Below, piece after piece: positions 1-7,778 of a stretch of 64,000 nucleotides of DNA (positions are counted from its first letter, which is position 1; each line of letters opens with the position of its first letter). The position numbers and the translations under genes are program-made. This DNA comes from JBBTCX01 sp964494205 (lineage in GTDB: Bacteria; Planctomycetota; Phycisphaerae; UBA1845), in assembly GCA_964494205.1 (NCBI GenBank), contig CAZBRD010000019.1:19902-83901 (forward strand), written 5' to 3'. Under the pieces are notes generated by a model. The model was not told the origin of the DNA and did no database searches. It saw only the letters and a list, made by a program, of their open reading frames with translations.

Positions 1-32
1 GACCTTCGCAACCCCGGGAAATGATCCACCAC

Positions 33-63
33 AAGAAAAAGAGCGAGAAGGGATTCTCGCTCT
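33..63 (-). terminator. Rho-independent terminator for the GWIN-repeat gene
   Basis: A perfect 10-bp stem (40-49 with 54-63) encloses the loop GGGA. On the minus strand it is followed by a T-rich run, seen as AAGAAAAA at 33-40 on the plus strand. It lies 71 bp past the stop codon of the minus-strand gene ending at 134, so it is in the right place to end that transcript. Confidence 0.7.
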
Positions 64-133
64 AGCAAACATTATCTATTGCTTGATGCCTGTTGCCTTT
101 AATGTTTCAGAACCTTTGTATCTTGGTGGTTCA

Positions 134-922
134 TTACGGTGCGCAACTGCAAGGATCGCTACCCCCAAACGCGGCGAGGATCTGCAGGATATCGTCGAGG
201 TTGATCGCCATGTTTCCGGAGCAGGGCGGTGCCAGGTCGTTGCTCGGGTGCGTGGGTATCGCGCCATCTGAAAAATCGGCCAGCAGGTAGAGTATGTCGT
301 CCAGATTCGCCTGATTGGCTGGTCCCATGCAGTTCGTGTTGCCGTACTCGATCGGCGAAGACGTGCAGACGCCGGTCATGACGTTGCACGTGTCGCATGT
401 GCACGATTTGAAGTCGTGACAGTCCGTGTCACTGTCGCACGCGATGCCCACTGTGGCAGCCACCATGTACGATGCATCGTCGAGGTTGATCCAGCCAATG
501 TTCTCGCCCCAGGCGTAGCCGCGGAATCGACCGCTGCCGAAATCGAAACGGGCACGGAACGGGTCGTTGGAAACTGCACCCCAGCCGAAGTAAATCCAGC
601 CGACGTTTTCGCCCCACGCGAAACCCGTGAGGTCGTCGTCGCCGACGATGTTCACGCCGAAGTTGGTGTCATTGGTATTGGCGTACGGGCCAGCGCCGTT
701 GCCGGTGTTGATCCAACCGATGTTCTCGGCCCAGATGATGCCTTCCAGAAAATCCGTGCCGACGATGACGCCATCGTTTGTGCTGTTGGCATCGCGCCAG
801 TTGGTCCAGCCGGTGTTTTCAGTCCAGGCGAAGCTGTTCGCCGAGTCGATATTGGATGCCGCCGTCGCGGCGGCCACCATGATCATTGATAGGGTCGTGC
901 TAAGAAGGAACTCGCGCTTCAT
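134..922 (-). CDS. Secreted GWIN-repeat protein with dockerin-like C-terminus
   Basis: 262 aa, with an N-terminal signal peptide (about residues 1-22). Four copies of the motif AWxENxGWIN are seen near residues 32, 63, 102 and 137, spaced 31-39 residues apart. A cysteine-rich stretch follows (about 162-198, nine Cys), then two NLDDI...L motifs (206 and 241) like the calcium-binding halves of planctomycete dockerin-type domains. The start at 922 has a GGAG ribosome site. Known context: AWxENxGWIN repeats occur in secreted proteins of several bacterial phyla, with no assigned function. Inference: an exported, probably surface-attached protein. A specific role cannot be given. Its terminator is at 33-63. 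Confidence 0.8.
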   Translation of the reverse strand: MKREFLLSTTLSMIMVAAATAASNIDSANSFAWTENTGWTNWRDANSTNDGVIVGTDFLEGIIWAENIGWINTGNGAGPYANTNDTNFGVNIVGDDDLTGFAWGENVGWIYFGWGAVSNDPFRARFDFGSGRFRGYAWGENIGWINLDDASYMVAATVGIACDSDTDCHDFKSCTCDTCNVMTGVCTSSPIEYGNTNCMGPANQANLDDILYLLADFSDGAIPTHPSNDLAPPCSGNMAINLDDILQILAAFGGSDPCSCAP

Positions 923-985
923 ATTCGTTCTCCATGCGAAGTCTGATGGAATTGTTGGACTCTCGTTTGGCTAGCTCAGTGTGGC

Positions 986-2044
986 CTAGTAGTCATAGTT
1001 TGCGTGGGGATTGGTGCTGGCTGCGATTCCCGCGGCGTTGACGATCGGGCCGACCGTATTTCCTCCCACAATGGAATAGCCGGTCGTGTTGTTGCTGACT
1101 GAGTTTCGAATGATAAGGTTGCTCGCATCGTCGACGTCAATGCCGATCGTGCTGTTAGATACGTTGTTTCCCTCGATCCGATTGTCCGGTCCGGTCGTGC
1201 CGATTCCGAAGCCGTTGGCCACGCATTGATTTTCAATAATCAGTGCCGCCGATCCTGTGATGCCGTAGAGTTGGTTGCCTCGGACCATGCAGCCGCGGAC
1301 CTGACCTTCGCCCGCTGTGATTCCGCTGCTCCCATTAAATCTTGCCGTGCAGTTAGAAACCAGGCTGGTTACGGCTGAAATTCCGTGAAGACCGTTTTGG
1401 CTGGCAGTGCAAGAAGTGATGGTTGAAGAACCCAAGATAAAACCAATTCCATCATTCAGTGTAGCGGTGCAGTCTGAAATGAGGCTGCCTTGCCCCACGA
1501 CGATGCCGCTTCCCTGGTTCGAGCGTGCGACGCAATGAGAGACCGACGCACCAGCGCCTGCGTTAAGACCATCTGCACCGTTGTTAAACAATTGCAAGTG
1601 CTCGTAGCGACAGTTGGCGGCATTCGATGCCACGATGCCATATGAAGTAAAGTCGCGAATTGTCCCGTTGTGTATGGCAATGTTGGTTCGTGATCCCGAG
1701 ACTTCTACTCCAAAGGGTGAACCAACCTCCAGATTTCCGTAGAGCGTGAAGCCATTCAAATCTAGCGTCACATTGTTTGATGCGATTTGAATCGCCGGCT
1801 CACTGCCAAGCGCCAAGATATCTTCGGCCAGGTAATAAGATCCCGGAAAACTGATCACGATCGGGACGATGCTGACGAAGTCGTTGCGAATCGCCGTGCG
1901 CGGCTCGACGTCGCTCAGGTTCTTCATTGTTGGTGCGATGGGGCCGGCTGGTGGGGTCAAGCTGCCCGCATTGACTGCCATTGCAATTCCGACCACTGCG
2001 ATAACCATCACGGGAACAGACAGTTTGTTGTGCGAAAACTTCAT
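986..2044 (-). CDS. Secreted right-handed beta-helix protein (copy 1)
   Basis: 352 aa from the ATG at 2044, chosen because GAGGAG precedes it and a signal peptide (MKFSHNKLSV...) begins there. The open frame extends upstream to 2167 but has no leader character. After the signal peptide comes a proline-rich motif (LTPPAGPIAPTMKNL) and DVEPRTAI, then a repetitive beta-helix body with runs such as NNVTLDLNGFTLYGN and many short G-I-x-V and C-T-A repeats, as in NosD/pectate-lyase-like parallel beta-helices (PbH1). No catalytic residues can be assigned. It is a close paralogue of the gene ending at 2091, same strand and 46 bp away, so the pair probably arose by tandem duplication. Likely exported; ligand unknown. 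Confidence 0.8.
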   Translation of the reverse strand: MKFSHNKLSVPVMVIAVVGIAMAVNAGSLTPPAGPIAPTMKNLSDVEPRTAIRNDFVSIVPIVISFPGSYYLAEDILALGSEPAIQIASNNVTLDLNGFTLYGNLEVGSPFGVEVSGSRTNIAIHNGTIRDFTSYGIVASNAANCRYEHLQLFNNGADGLNAGAGASVSHCVARSNQGSGIVVGQGSLISDCTATLNDGIGFILGSSTITSCTASQNGLHGISAVTSLVSNCTARFNGSSGITAGEGQVRGCMVRGNQLYGITGSAALIIENQCVANGFGIGTTGPDNRIEGNNVSNSTIGIDVDDASNLIIRNSVSNNTTGYSIVGGNTVGPIVNAAGIAASTNPHANYDY

Positions 2045-2090
2045 GTGGAATCTCCTCAGTAAAAGAGTTGAATCTTGTGTAGCCGATACC

Positions 2091-3158
2091 TTAGTTCGAG
2101 ATATTCGCCCACGGGCTGACCGCTGCTGCGGCTGTGCCAATGGGGCCGACGTCATTGCCTGCGACAATGTCGTAGTTGGAAACTGAGCTGGATCGGGCAG
2201 AATTGCGGACGATCAGATTGTTGTTAACGTCGACGTCAAACCCTCGAGCATTACTTGTCGCGTTGTTGGAGTCGATCCGGTTCGAATTGCCAGTCGCGTG
2301 GATTCCCGCCGCTCCATTGGCGCGGACGTTGTTTCCGTAAACATGCGAACCCGAATCTACTTCAATGCCGTCGTTAAGGTTGTTTGTTGCGCTACAACCG
2401 GTGATCGTAGATCCCGTTGCGGTAATGCCGTCCAGGTCGTTCTGAAAAGAACCGCAATTAACAATCGTTCCCAACGTGGCGTCAATTCCTGCCCCGTCGT
2501 TGGAACTGGCGGAACAATCAGACACTACACTTCCCTGAAACACGTCAATTCCGTTAGAGCCGTTGTTGGACGCGGACGAGTGGGATACGGTCACGTACCC
2601 TGCCGTCAGAATCCCCATCCCACCGTTCGACGTCGCCGTGCAGTGGTCAATAACACCTCCGTATCCAGCGTGTATTCCCTCAGAACCGTTGTTCGAGGTC
2701 AGGATATCTTTGACTTTGAAGTTCACTGCATTAAACAAGTTGATGCCGTCACCGAAAAAATCTCTGACGACCCCATTCTGGATCGTGATGTTCTTTTGAT
2801 TTCCCGTGACTTGAACTCCGATCAGCGAGCCGACTTCGACATTTCCATAAAGGGTGAAACCCATGAGATCGAGCGTCACATTGCTGGTCGTGATTTCGAT
2901 GCCGTGCTGGCTGTGAATCGCGTAGATGTCTTCCGCGAGGTAGTACGACCCCGGAGAGCTGATCACGATGGGGACAATACTGACGTAGTCGTTTCGAATT
3001 GCCGTCCGCGGTTCGACGTCGCTCAGGTTTTTCATCGTCGGCGCGATTGGCCCTGCCGGCGGCGTCAGGGACCCGGCATTGGCTGCTATGTCGGTCGCAA
3101 GAACTGTAGCTGCTAATACTATCCCCGAAACTGAGACGCCTTTGGTACTTCTATTCAT
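2091..3158 (-). CDS. Secreted right-handed beta-helix protein (copy 2)
   Basis: 355 aa from the ATG at 3158 (GGAG upstream; signal peptide MNRSTKGVSVSGIVLAATVL). The first part of the mature protein is almost identical to copy 1 (LTPPAGPIAPTMKNL, DVEPRTAIRNDYVSIVPIV, then a PGSYYLAEDI segment). The helical body then diverges in sequence, with many NNGS/SSNDGAG-type turns. This pattern, a conserved head with a variable repeat body, is what the family shows in Planctomycetota. It probably heads a two-gene unit with copy 1. Function is unknown; carbohydrate binding or cleavage is possible but no active site is visible. Confidence 0.8.
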   Translation of the reverse strand: MNRSTKGVSVSGIVLAATVLATDIAANAGSLTPPAGPIAPTMKNLSDVEPRTAIRNDYVSIVPIVISSPGSYYLAEDIYAIHSQHGIEITTSNVTLDLMGFTLYGNVEVGSLIGVQVTGNQKNITIQNGVVRDFFGDGINLFNAVNFKVKDILTSNNGSEGIHAGYGGVIDHCTATSNGGMGILTAGYVTVSHSSASNNGSNGIDVFQGSVVSDCSASSNDGAGIDATLGTIVNCGSFQNDLDGITATGSTITGCSATNNLNDGIEVDSGSHVYGNNVRANGAAGIHATGNSNRIDSNNATSNARGFDVDVNNNLIVRNSARSSSVSNYDIVAGNDVGPIGTAAAAVSPWANISN

Positions 3159-3500
3159 GATGCGAACTCCATGGGGCGCGAACAACTTCATGGGCACGCT
3201 CAATGCATGTCCCACCGTGGCCCCGCGCCTCGTGATCGGGCCTGAGGGATACGGCGGAAGGCGATGTGAGTACTCACGAATTATTTTGAATTAGGTCGAT
3301 CGAGAATGGCGAAAGGGCTTTGCGTTCAGCCAATGCGGGCAGGAACTCAGGGATTGGCGACACTCATGAAGGCATGGGAAGCTTATTCGGCGTACGGAGT
3401 AGTTGAACAGAAGAGCAGGTATCGCGGGTGCGCGGATTGTTGAATTCTGGCCGCCTAGGTTCTTTCCCCTGCTAACCTGGCCTTTTCGCCGCAGCCGAAC
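3159..3500. other. Intergenic, no gene seen
   Basis: About 340 bp between the beta-helix gene start and the tRNA. It should contain the promoter of the beta-helix pair, but no clear -35/-10 pair was recognised. Short open frames here have no ribosome site or family resemblance. Confidence 0.5.
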
Positions 3501-3587
3501 CGGAGCGGGAGGGATTCGAACCCTCGGTGCGGTTTCCCGCACACCGCATTTCCAGTGCGGTCCCTTCAGCCGCTCGGACACCGCTCC
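3501..3587 (-). tRNA. tRNA-Ser (GGA anticodon)
   Basis: Read on the minus strand, 87 nt fold as a class II tRNA. The acceptor GGAGCGG pairs with CCGCTCC, the anticodon loop CTGGAAA carries GGA, a long variable arm is formed around GTGCGGGAAACCGCAC, and the T loop is GGTTCGAATCC. The discriminator base is G and no CCA is encoded. It reads UCC/UCU serine codons. tRNA-Ser genes are common integration sites, but no integrase is nearby. Confidence 0.95.
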
Positions 3588-3701
3588 ATGAGAATGTGGC
3601 CGTCACGGCGTGGACCGCTGGGGCTTCTCACGTGGCCTATAGTGCGGGTTTCAAGGCGGGATGGCAAGGGGAACGAAGAATGGAGGAGGGGAGTCGCGTG
3701 A

Positions 3702-3722
3702 TTTGGTGCGAGAAGGGATTCT
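3702..3722 (-). repeat. 21-bp dispersed repeat, copy A
   Basis: These 21 bases recur exactly, in the opposite orientation, at 48352-48372. The core (GAATCCCTTCTCGCACC on the minus strand) resembles a tRNA T-stem/acceptor end, and this copy lies 115 bp upstream of tRNA-Ser. It could be a relic of a tRNA 3' end or a member of a repeat family. Confidence 0.5.
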
Positions 3723-3821
3723 AAAACCCGCGACAGTGTGGATCGCCGCATGGTTTTGATATAACCAGAACATGATTCTCGGGTCTTCGACCGCTTCCAC
3801 AGACTGTCCTTGGCGTTGCCC

Positions 3822-5222
3822 ATGAAATGGCGTTGGTATCACTTCTACTTCCTTCTCGCCTTGTTCGACGTGCTGGCGATCGCAGCCAGTTTGGCACTCC
3901 TGCACTGGACACTCGATTCCTATCAGGTGGCGTTAGGCCGGTGGAGCACGATTGACGCGCGGAAGCGATGGGTGACCAATCTGCGACTCGCGTTGATTGA
4001 ACTGAACGCGCCGGGAAACGACGTGTTCGAGACGCGTGATGTGGTCGGCGAGCGGGCGCGTTTCGAGCAATTGAAGACCCATCTTCATTTACTGGTTCGG
4101 CAAGACAAATCGTTCGACGTGGACCTGGCGGCGTTTCGCGGTTTCGTGGAGCAGATGATCCAGGAGGAGGAACGCATCTTCGCGAACTTCACCGAGGCCA
4201 AAGCCGAACCGGCGAGAGACCACGCCAACGACGCTTCTTTTCAGCAAGCGTCTACCGCGATGGCAGCCATGGATCGCGCCCAGGCATCGGCGATGAATGA
4301 GCTGTCGGTGTTTGATCGGGCGCTACTGCTGGAAACGCAAACCTTGCTGGTCGAGCACGAACAAAACCTGAAGCGTGCGGCGACGATCGAGAAGTTCTTC
4401 TTCGGATCGATCGTGATCGCATTGTTGGGCGTGTTCTACTTTGGCCGCACGTTGCAGCGAGCCTATGACCGCATGGTCGAGGATCAGAAACGCGTTGCGC
4501 TTGAGCGGCAGGACCGATTGGCCTCGGTGGGAGAAGTATGTTCAGCGGTCGCGCATGGCATTCGCAATCCTCTTGCTGCCATCAGCAGCTCGGCGCAATT
4601 GGCTTTGCGGTTCGGTACACTGGATGAGGCTACGCGCTTGCGTGTGCAGGACGTGCTGGCTGAGAGCCAGCGACTTGATCGGCGGATCGGGCGGTTGCTG
4701 GACTTTTCGCGCGTGTCTACGCAACCGCTGGAACCGTTCGAGCTGCAACGGTTGATCGATCAGGCGATCGACGAGGTCAAGCCGCGATTGGATGAGCGAA
4801 ACACGCGAGTCGAGAAAAGTGTCGGCACCGAATCGATGGTGATTCATGGCCATCGCGAGCGATTGGTGCAAGCCATCATCGAATTGCTCTCGAACTCGAT
4901 GGATCATATGCCACAAGGTGGCACCATTCGCGTGAATTGCCGCCGGGTCAATAGTGCGACGTCGTCGGTTATCGTGGACATCATTGACGATGGGCCGGGC
5001 ATCCCGGAGAAGATCCGCGAGCGTGTGTTCGACCTCTTCTTTACATCCAAGGCCGAGGGGCACGGGATCGGTCTGGCTTCGGTAAAACGAGCCGTCGAAT
5101 TTCATGGAGGTCAGGTTCGCGTGGTTCCGCGCGACGGTCGCGGTGCGCACATTCAAATTCTGCTGCCGCTTGCCAAGGACGAGCATTCACTTTGTCAATT
5201 CCGCAAGGATGCGAAGGAATAG
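3822..5222 (+). CDS. Membrane-bound sensor histidine kinase
   Basis: 466 aa from the ATG at 3822; an in-frame TTG lies 12 bp earlier. An N-terminal TM helix (about 8-30) and a second one (about 190-210) bracket a helical periplasmic sensor segment of about 160 residues. A HisKA domain follows with the H-box AVAHGIRNPLAAI (phospho-acceptor His245), then a HATPase_c domain with N-box ELLSNSMDHM, G1 DDGPGIP, F-box FDLFFTSK and G2 GHGIGLASVKRAV, so all ATP-binding motifs are intact. It autophosphorylates on His and passes phosphate to a receiver. No response regulator is adjacent; the nearest receiver protein is at 6739-7140 on the other strand. The signal sensed is unknown. Confidence 0.88.
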   Translation: MKWRWYHFYFLLALFDVLAIAASLALLHWTLDSYQVALGRWSTIDARKRWVTNLRLALIELNAPGNDVFETRDVVGERARFEQLKTHLHLLVRQDKSFDVDLAAFRGFVEQMIQEEERIFANFTEAKAEPARDHANDASFQQASTAMAAMDRAQASAMNELSVFDRALLLETQTLLVEHEQNLKRAATIEKFFFGSIVIALLGVFYFGRTLQRAYDRMVEDQKRVALERQDRLASVGEVCSAVAHGIRNPLAAISSSAQLALRFGTLDEATRLRVQDVLAESQRLDRRIGRLLDFSRVSTQPLEPFELQRLIDQAIDEVKPRLDERNTRVEKSVGTESMVIHGHRERLVQAIIELLSNSMDHMPQGGTIRVNCRRVNSATSSVIVDIIDDGPGIPEKIRERVFDLFFTSKAEGHGIGLASVKRAVEFHGGQVRVVPRDGRGAHIQILLPLAKDEHSLCQFRKDAKE

Positions 5223-5634
5223 GTGGCCGGGAGAAACTGGCTGGCTTGTTGTGTGTTGGGATGGGCGAGGCGGGCGCGGATTTTGCTTATTTCTCAAGGA
5301 GTTTCTGACAACGCGATCGTTCTGAATCGCACTGTAATTCGCTTGGATTTTCCTTGCTTGATCGGCACGATTATTTAGAATCTCACATGGTGGCGTGGAT
5401 CAATAAGCGGGTGGACTTTCACTTCTTTTCGTAGGCCGCTGACCTGACGCTTCCTAACGGCGACTAGGGACAGTCGCCCTTGCTGGAATCACTCCGAACG
5501 GACGCGGAAAAATCGGATAAAGGGTGGAAATCGAAGCTGCACCTCGCGGTGCGGTTGGCGGTTTTTGCGTGTCGATTTCCTTCCTTTCATAGTGCGCATG
5601 GACCTTCGTTCGTTTGTCTGAAAGGGTGGCGGCG
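5223..5634. other. Intergenic, no gene seen
   Basis: About 410 bp. It probably holds the promoter of the following gene. No RNA gene, repeat or convincing short gene was recognised. Confidence 0.4.
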
Positions 5635-6282
5635 ATGTTGTTGTGGGAAGCATTGGCGGCGGAACGGATGGCGCGGCAGACGGCGGGACACGCAACAGCG
5701 GAGCATGTGCGGCTCACGCGCAGACTTCCCTTCGACAAGCGATGTGCAGCCTTTAAGAAAGACGGCCGGCGTTGTAAGTGCCGGCGATACAAAGAACTCG
5801 AAACATGCCTGTTCCACGACCCGACGTTTCGCGAGCAAATGCGAATCCGTATGCAGGACCGTCGCATCGTTCTGCGACGACGGTTGAGCCACATTCCTGA
5901 CGGGTATTTGCGGAAGCTGAGCAATCGATCGAGCGTCACGAACGCGATGGATCGACTCTATCGCGAGGTGCGGCTTGGCACCGTGACCCCGGCGATGGGC
6001 GACGTGTTGTTTGAGATCCTCTCGCGGCTTTTAGATTCCGGCTTGCTGGATGTGGACAAAGGCAAGGCCGCACCATCGCGCGTGACCAAAGTTGACAAGC
6101 TGCGCTTGCGAATGCGAGAAGTCCTGACGCGTGGCGAGCGCTCCGCGTGGCGCCGCGTGGTGGCTGAGGCGCCGGAAGCCTACCTGCTGACTGACAACGG
6201 CAAACAGGCACTCATGCTGCCGGGCCCGGGCGAAACGCCGGTCAAGGCTGAAGTGAAACGAGTGCGTCAGGCAGCGTCGTAG
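5635..6282 (+). CDS. Zinc-knuckle protein, phage small-terminase-like
   Basis: 215 aa from the ATG at 5635, preceded by AAAGGGTGG; an in-frame TTG at 5614 is less likely. Near the N-terminus is a compact Cys/His cluster (C37, C47, C49, C58, H61) of the form C-x-A...G-R-R-C-K-C...T-C-L-F-H. Similar clusters (C-G-A...G-x-P-C...C-x-x-H-G) are typical of small proteins next to phage terminases. The rest is basic and helical with no other motif. Here it stands alone: the only terminase in the window is 53 kb away. The GxxExxY element begins 4 bp after its stop codon. A DNA-binding role is likely; a phage origin is only suggested. Confidence 0.6.
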   Translation: MLLWEALAAERMARQTAGHATAEHVRLTRRLPFDKRCAAFKKDGRRCKCRRYKELETCLFHDPTFREQMRIRMQDRRIVLRRRLSHIPDGYLRKLSNRSSVTNAMDRLYREVRLGTVTPAMGDVLFEILSRLLDSGLLDVDKGKAAPSRVTKVDKLRLRMREVLTRGERSAWRRVVAEAPEAYLLTDNGKQALMLPGPGETPVKAEVKRVRQAAS

Positions 6283-6285
6283 GGG

Positions 6286-6310
6286 TTAACCGCCAAGACA
6301 CCAAGAAAAG
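6286..6310 (+). repeat. Left inverted repeat of GxxExxY element
   Basis: The unit AACCGCCAAGACACCAAG starts at 6288. It matches, inverted and imperfectly, the right-hand copy at 6696-6730. Together they bracket the GxxExxY gene, as expected of a small mobile or repeat-borne cassette. Confidence 0.7.
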
Positions 6311-6311
6311 G

Positions 6312-6689
6312 TTAGAGTGCTAGTTGCTTTGTTCCATCGCGAATCAATGGGACGTTGAAATTTATTAGCATCCCCAGCCTTTTTCTTGCCAGCCTCAAGT
6401 ACGATAAAAGTTGAGCTTCGTGTACAGGCAACAAGGTGTCGATAGCCTTAAGTTCAACAATTAGAGCGCCCTCGACCAGCAAATCGATGCGCAATCCGCC
6501 TTCAAGTGTGAGGTCTTTGTATTGAATCGGTAGCGGTATTTGTGATTCTACCTTTAGCCTGCGCGCCCTAAGTTCGTACATGAGGCACTTTTCATAAACA
6601 CTCTCTAGGAGACCGGGTCCAAGTGCTGAATGCACAGAAAAGGCCGAATCGACAACGGCCTTCGCGATAGCATCTAGTTCGTGTGGAAT
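6312..6689 (-). CDS. GxxExxY protein (PD-(D/E)xK-like) with non-ATG start
   Basis: The region matches the GxxExxY family (TIGR04256/PF13366), small proteins of about 125 aa with a nuclease-like fold. It shows HSALGPGLLESVYEKC with the name motif GLLESVY, then the core R-I-D-L-L-V...I-V-E-L-K. The usual N-terminus (PHELDAIAKAVVDSAFSV) reads in frame upstream of the GTG at 6635, back to an ATT at 6687-6689 just where family members have ATG; a stop lies two codons before it. Either ATT is used, translation starts at the internal GTG and gives a shorter protein, or the gene is decaying. It is flanked on both sides by inverted CACCAAG-type repeats. Function unknown; the family is often multicopy in environmental genomes. 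Confidence 0.75.
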   Translation of the reverse strand: MPHELDAIAKAVVDSAFSVHSALGPGLLESVYEKCLMYELRARRLKVESQIPLPIQYKDLTLEGGLRIDLLVEGALIVELKAIDTLLPVHEAQLLSYLRLARKRLGMLINFNVPLIRDGTKQLAL

Positions 6690-6695
6690 CGCCCC

Positions 6696-6730
6696 TTATT
6701 CACTTGGTGTCTTGGTGCCTTGGTGGTTCA
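6696..6730 (-). repeat. Right inverted repeat of GxxExxY element
   Basis: Read on the minus strand this is AACCACCAAGGCACCAAG followed by another ACACCAAG unit. It is an inverted, slightly longer version of the repeat at 6286-6310. It ends 8 bp before the stop codon of the receiver gene. Confidence 0.7.
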
Positions 6731-6738
6731 TCTCTACA

Positions 6739-7140
6739 TCAATTCTTCGATCGCGTTGCGAGAAGATTCTTGACCAGGTCGACTAGGGCTGCGCGGTCGA
6801 TGGGTTTAGAGACGTAATCATCCGCGCCGCACTCAGCCGCTCGTTCCACGTCGCCTGTTTCGCTCAGGGCTGTGACCATCACGACGATGATGTCGCGCGT
6901 CTTGGGGTCTCCTTTGAGTCGCTTGCACACCTCAAAGCCGCTCATCTTGGGCATCATGATATCGAGCAGTATCAGCTCCGGCGGGTCGGACGCGACCTTG
7001 TTGATCGCTTCGATGCCGTTCCGCGCGGTGACCACGCGAACATTGGGAAGCCCCTCCATATAGACCTCGAGCAGTTCGAGGTTTTGCGCGTTGTCATCAA
7101 CGATTAAGACAGTCTGTTTGGCGGTCATTAGGCTGTTCAT
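6739..7140 (-). CDS. Single-domain response regulator (receiver)
   Basis: 133 aa, a stand-alone CheY-like receiver. It has the acidic pair VDDN (D15, D16), phospho-acceptor D60 in LILLDIMMPKMSG, the Thr of MVTA and the conserved Lys112 in VSKPID. There is no output domain. A GGGAGA ribosome site precedes the ATG at 7140; an in-frame ATG four codons later is possible. It accepts phosphate from a histidine kinase, and the orphan kinase at 3822 is a candidate partner by proximity only. Its 3' end abuts the right repeat of the GxxExxY element. Confidence 0.9.
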   Translation of the reverse strand: MNSLMTAKQTVLIVDDNAQNLELLEVYMEGLPNVRVVTARNGIEAINKVASDPPELILLDIMMPKMSGFEVCKRLKGDPKTRDIIVVMVTALSETGDVERAAECGADDYVSKPIDRAALVDLVKNLLATRSKN

Positions 7141-7386
7141 GGACGTTCATCTCCCAAGTGATTCCTTATCGTCTTGTCGCTAAAAGAGTATAGGCGCAAT
7201 TGGGAAAAACCGCGAAACCCACTGTTCCGCCAATACTCGAAGCAGGTCTCAGTCACAATCTGCTCGCGGGGAATTCAAGAGGTACGTCCTCAGCTGATCC
7301 TTCGGATGGGTTAGTGTGTCTTTTGCGAAATCGCCTATGATGTCCCCGCGAATGAAACAACAAAGGCACACGAGGAACCAAGGTAG

Positions 7387-7752
7387 ATGCACCCGTCGTT
7401 TCTGAAGATTCTGAGTACGTTCGTTTTCGTTATTCTTGTTGTCGGGGTATTCTGCCGTCGCCGTCGATCGCTGCACATCCCGCTGATGTTGAGCGCGATT
7501 CTGATCGACCTCGGCATGGTCGCCTATATCGAGTTCACCCGCGACGCAGTAGCCAGTGCTAAATCAAAGATGGGCCCGCTGATGATCGTCCATCTCGCGT
7601 TCAGCATTTCGGTGCTGGTTTTCTACGCGGTTCAGGTATACCTCGGAATCAAGCGCTGGCGCGGCTCGACAAGTCCGACACATGGAAAAGTCATGCCCTG
7701 GCTGCTCTTCGTGCGATTTGGAAACCTGGTGACGAGTTTCTTTGTCGCCTGA
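7387..7752 (+). CDS. Small membrane protein, DUF420-like
   Basis: 121 aa with four predicted TM helices (about 5-22, 31-49, 63-83, 98-118). The spacing of His/Arg residues and the motif IVHLAFSISVLVFY resemble DUF420/YozB-type integral membrane proteins found near cytochrome oxidase genes. No oxidase genes are adjacent here. The ATG at 7387 follows AAGGTAG. It converges with the lipoprotein gene ending at 7779. Function unknown. Confidence 0.6.
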   Translation: MHPSFLKILSTFVFVILVVGVFCRRRRSLHIPLMLSAILIDLGMVAYIEFTRDAVASAKSKMGPLMIVHLAFSISVLVFYAVQVYLGIKRWRGSTSPTHGKVMPWLLFVRFGNLVTSFFVA

Positions 7753-7778
7753 CGACCCATCGATCAGGTTTGTCGAAA

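Noticed and set aside
2298..3116. Plus-strand open frame of 272 residues
   Set aside because: It is the complement of the beta-helix gene at 2091-3158, which has a signal peptide, ribosome site and paralogue.
3822..7140. Kinase at 3822 and receiver at 6739 as a two-component operon
   Set aside because: They are on opposite strands and separated by two unrelated genes, so co-transcription is impossible. Partnership remains possible but unsupported.
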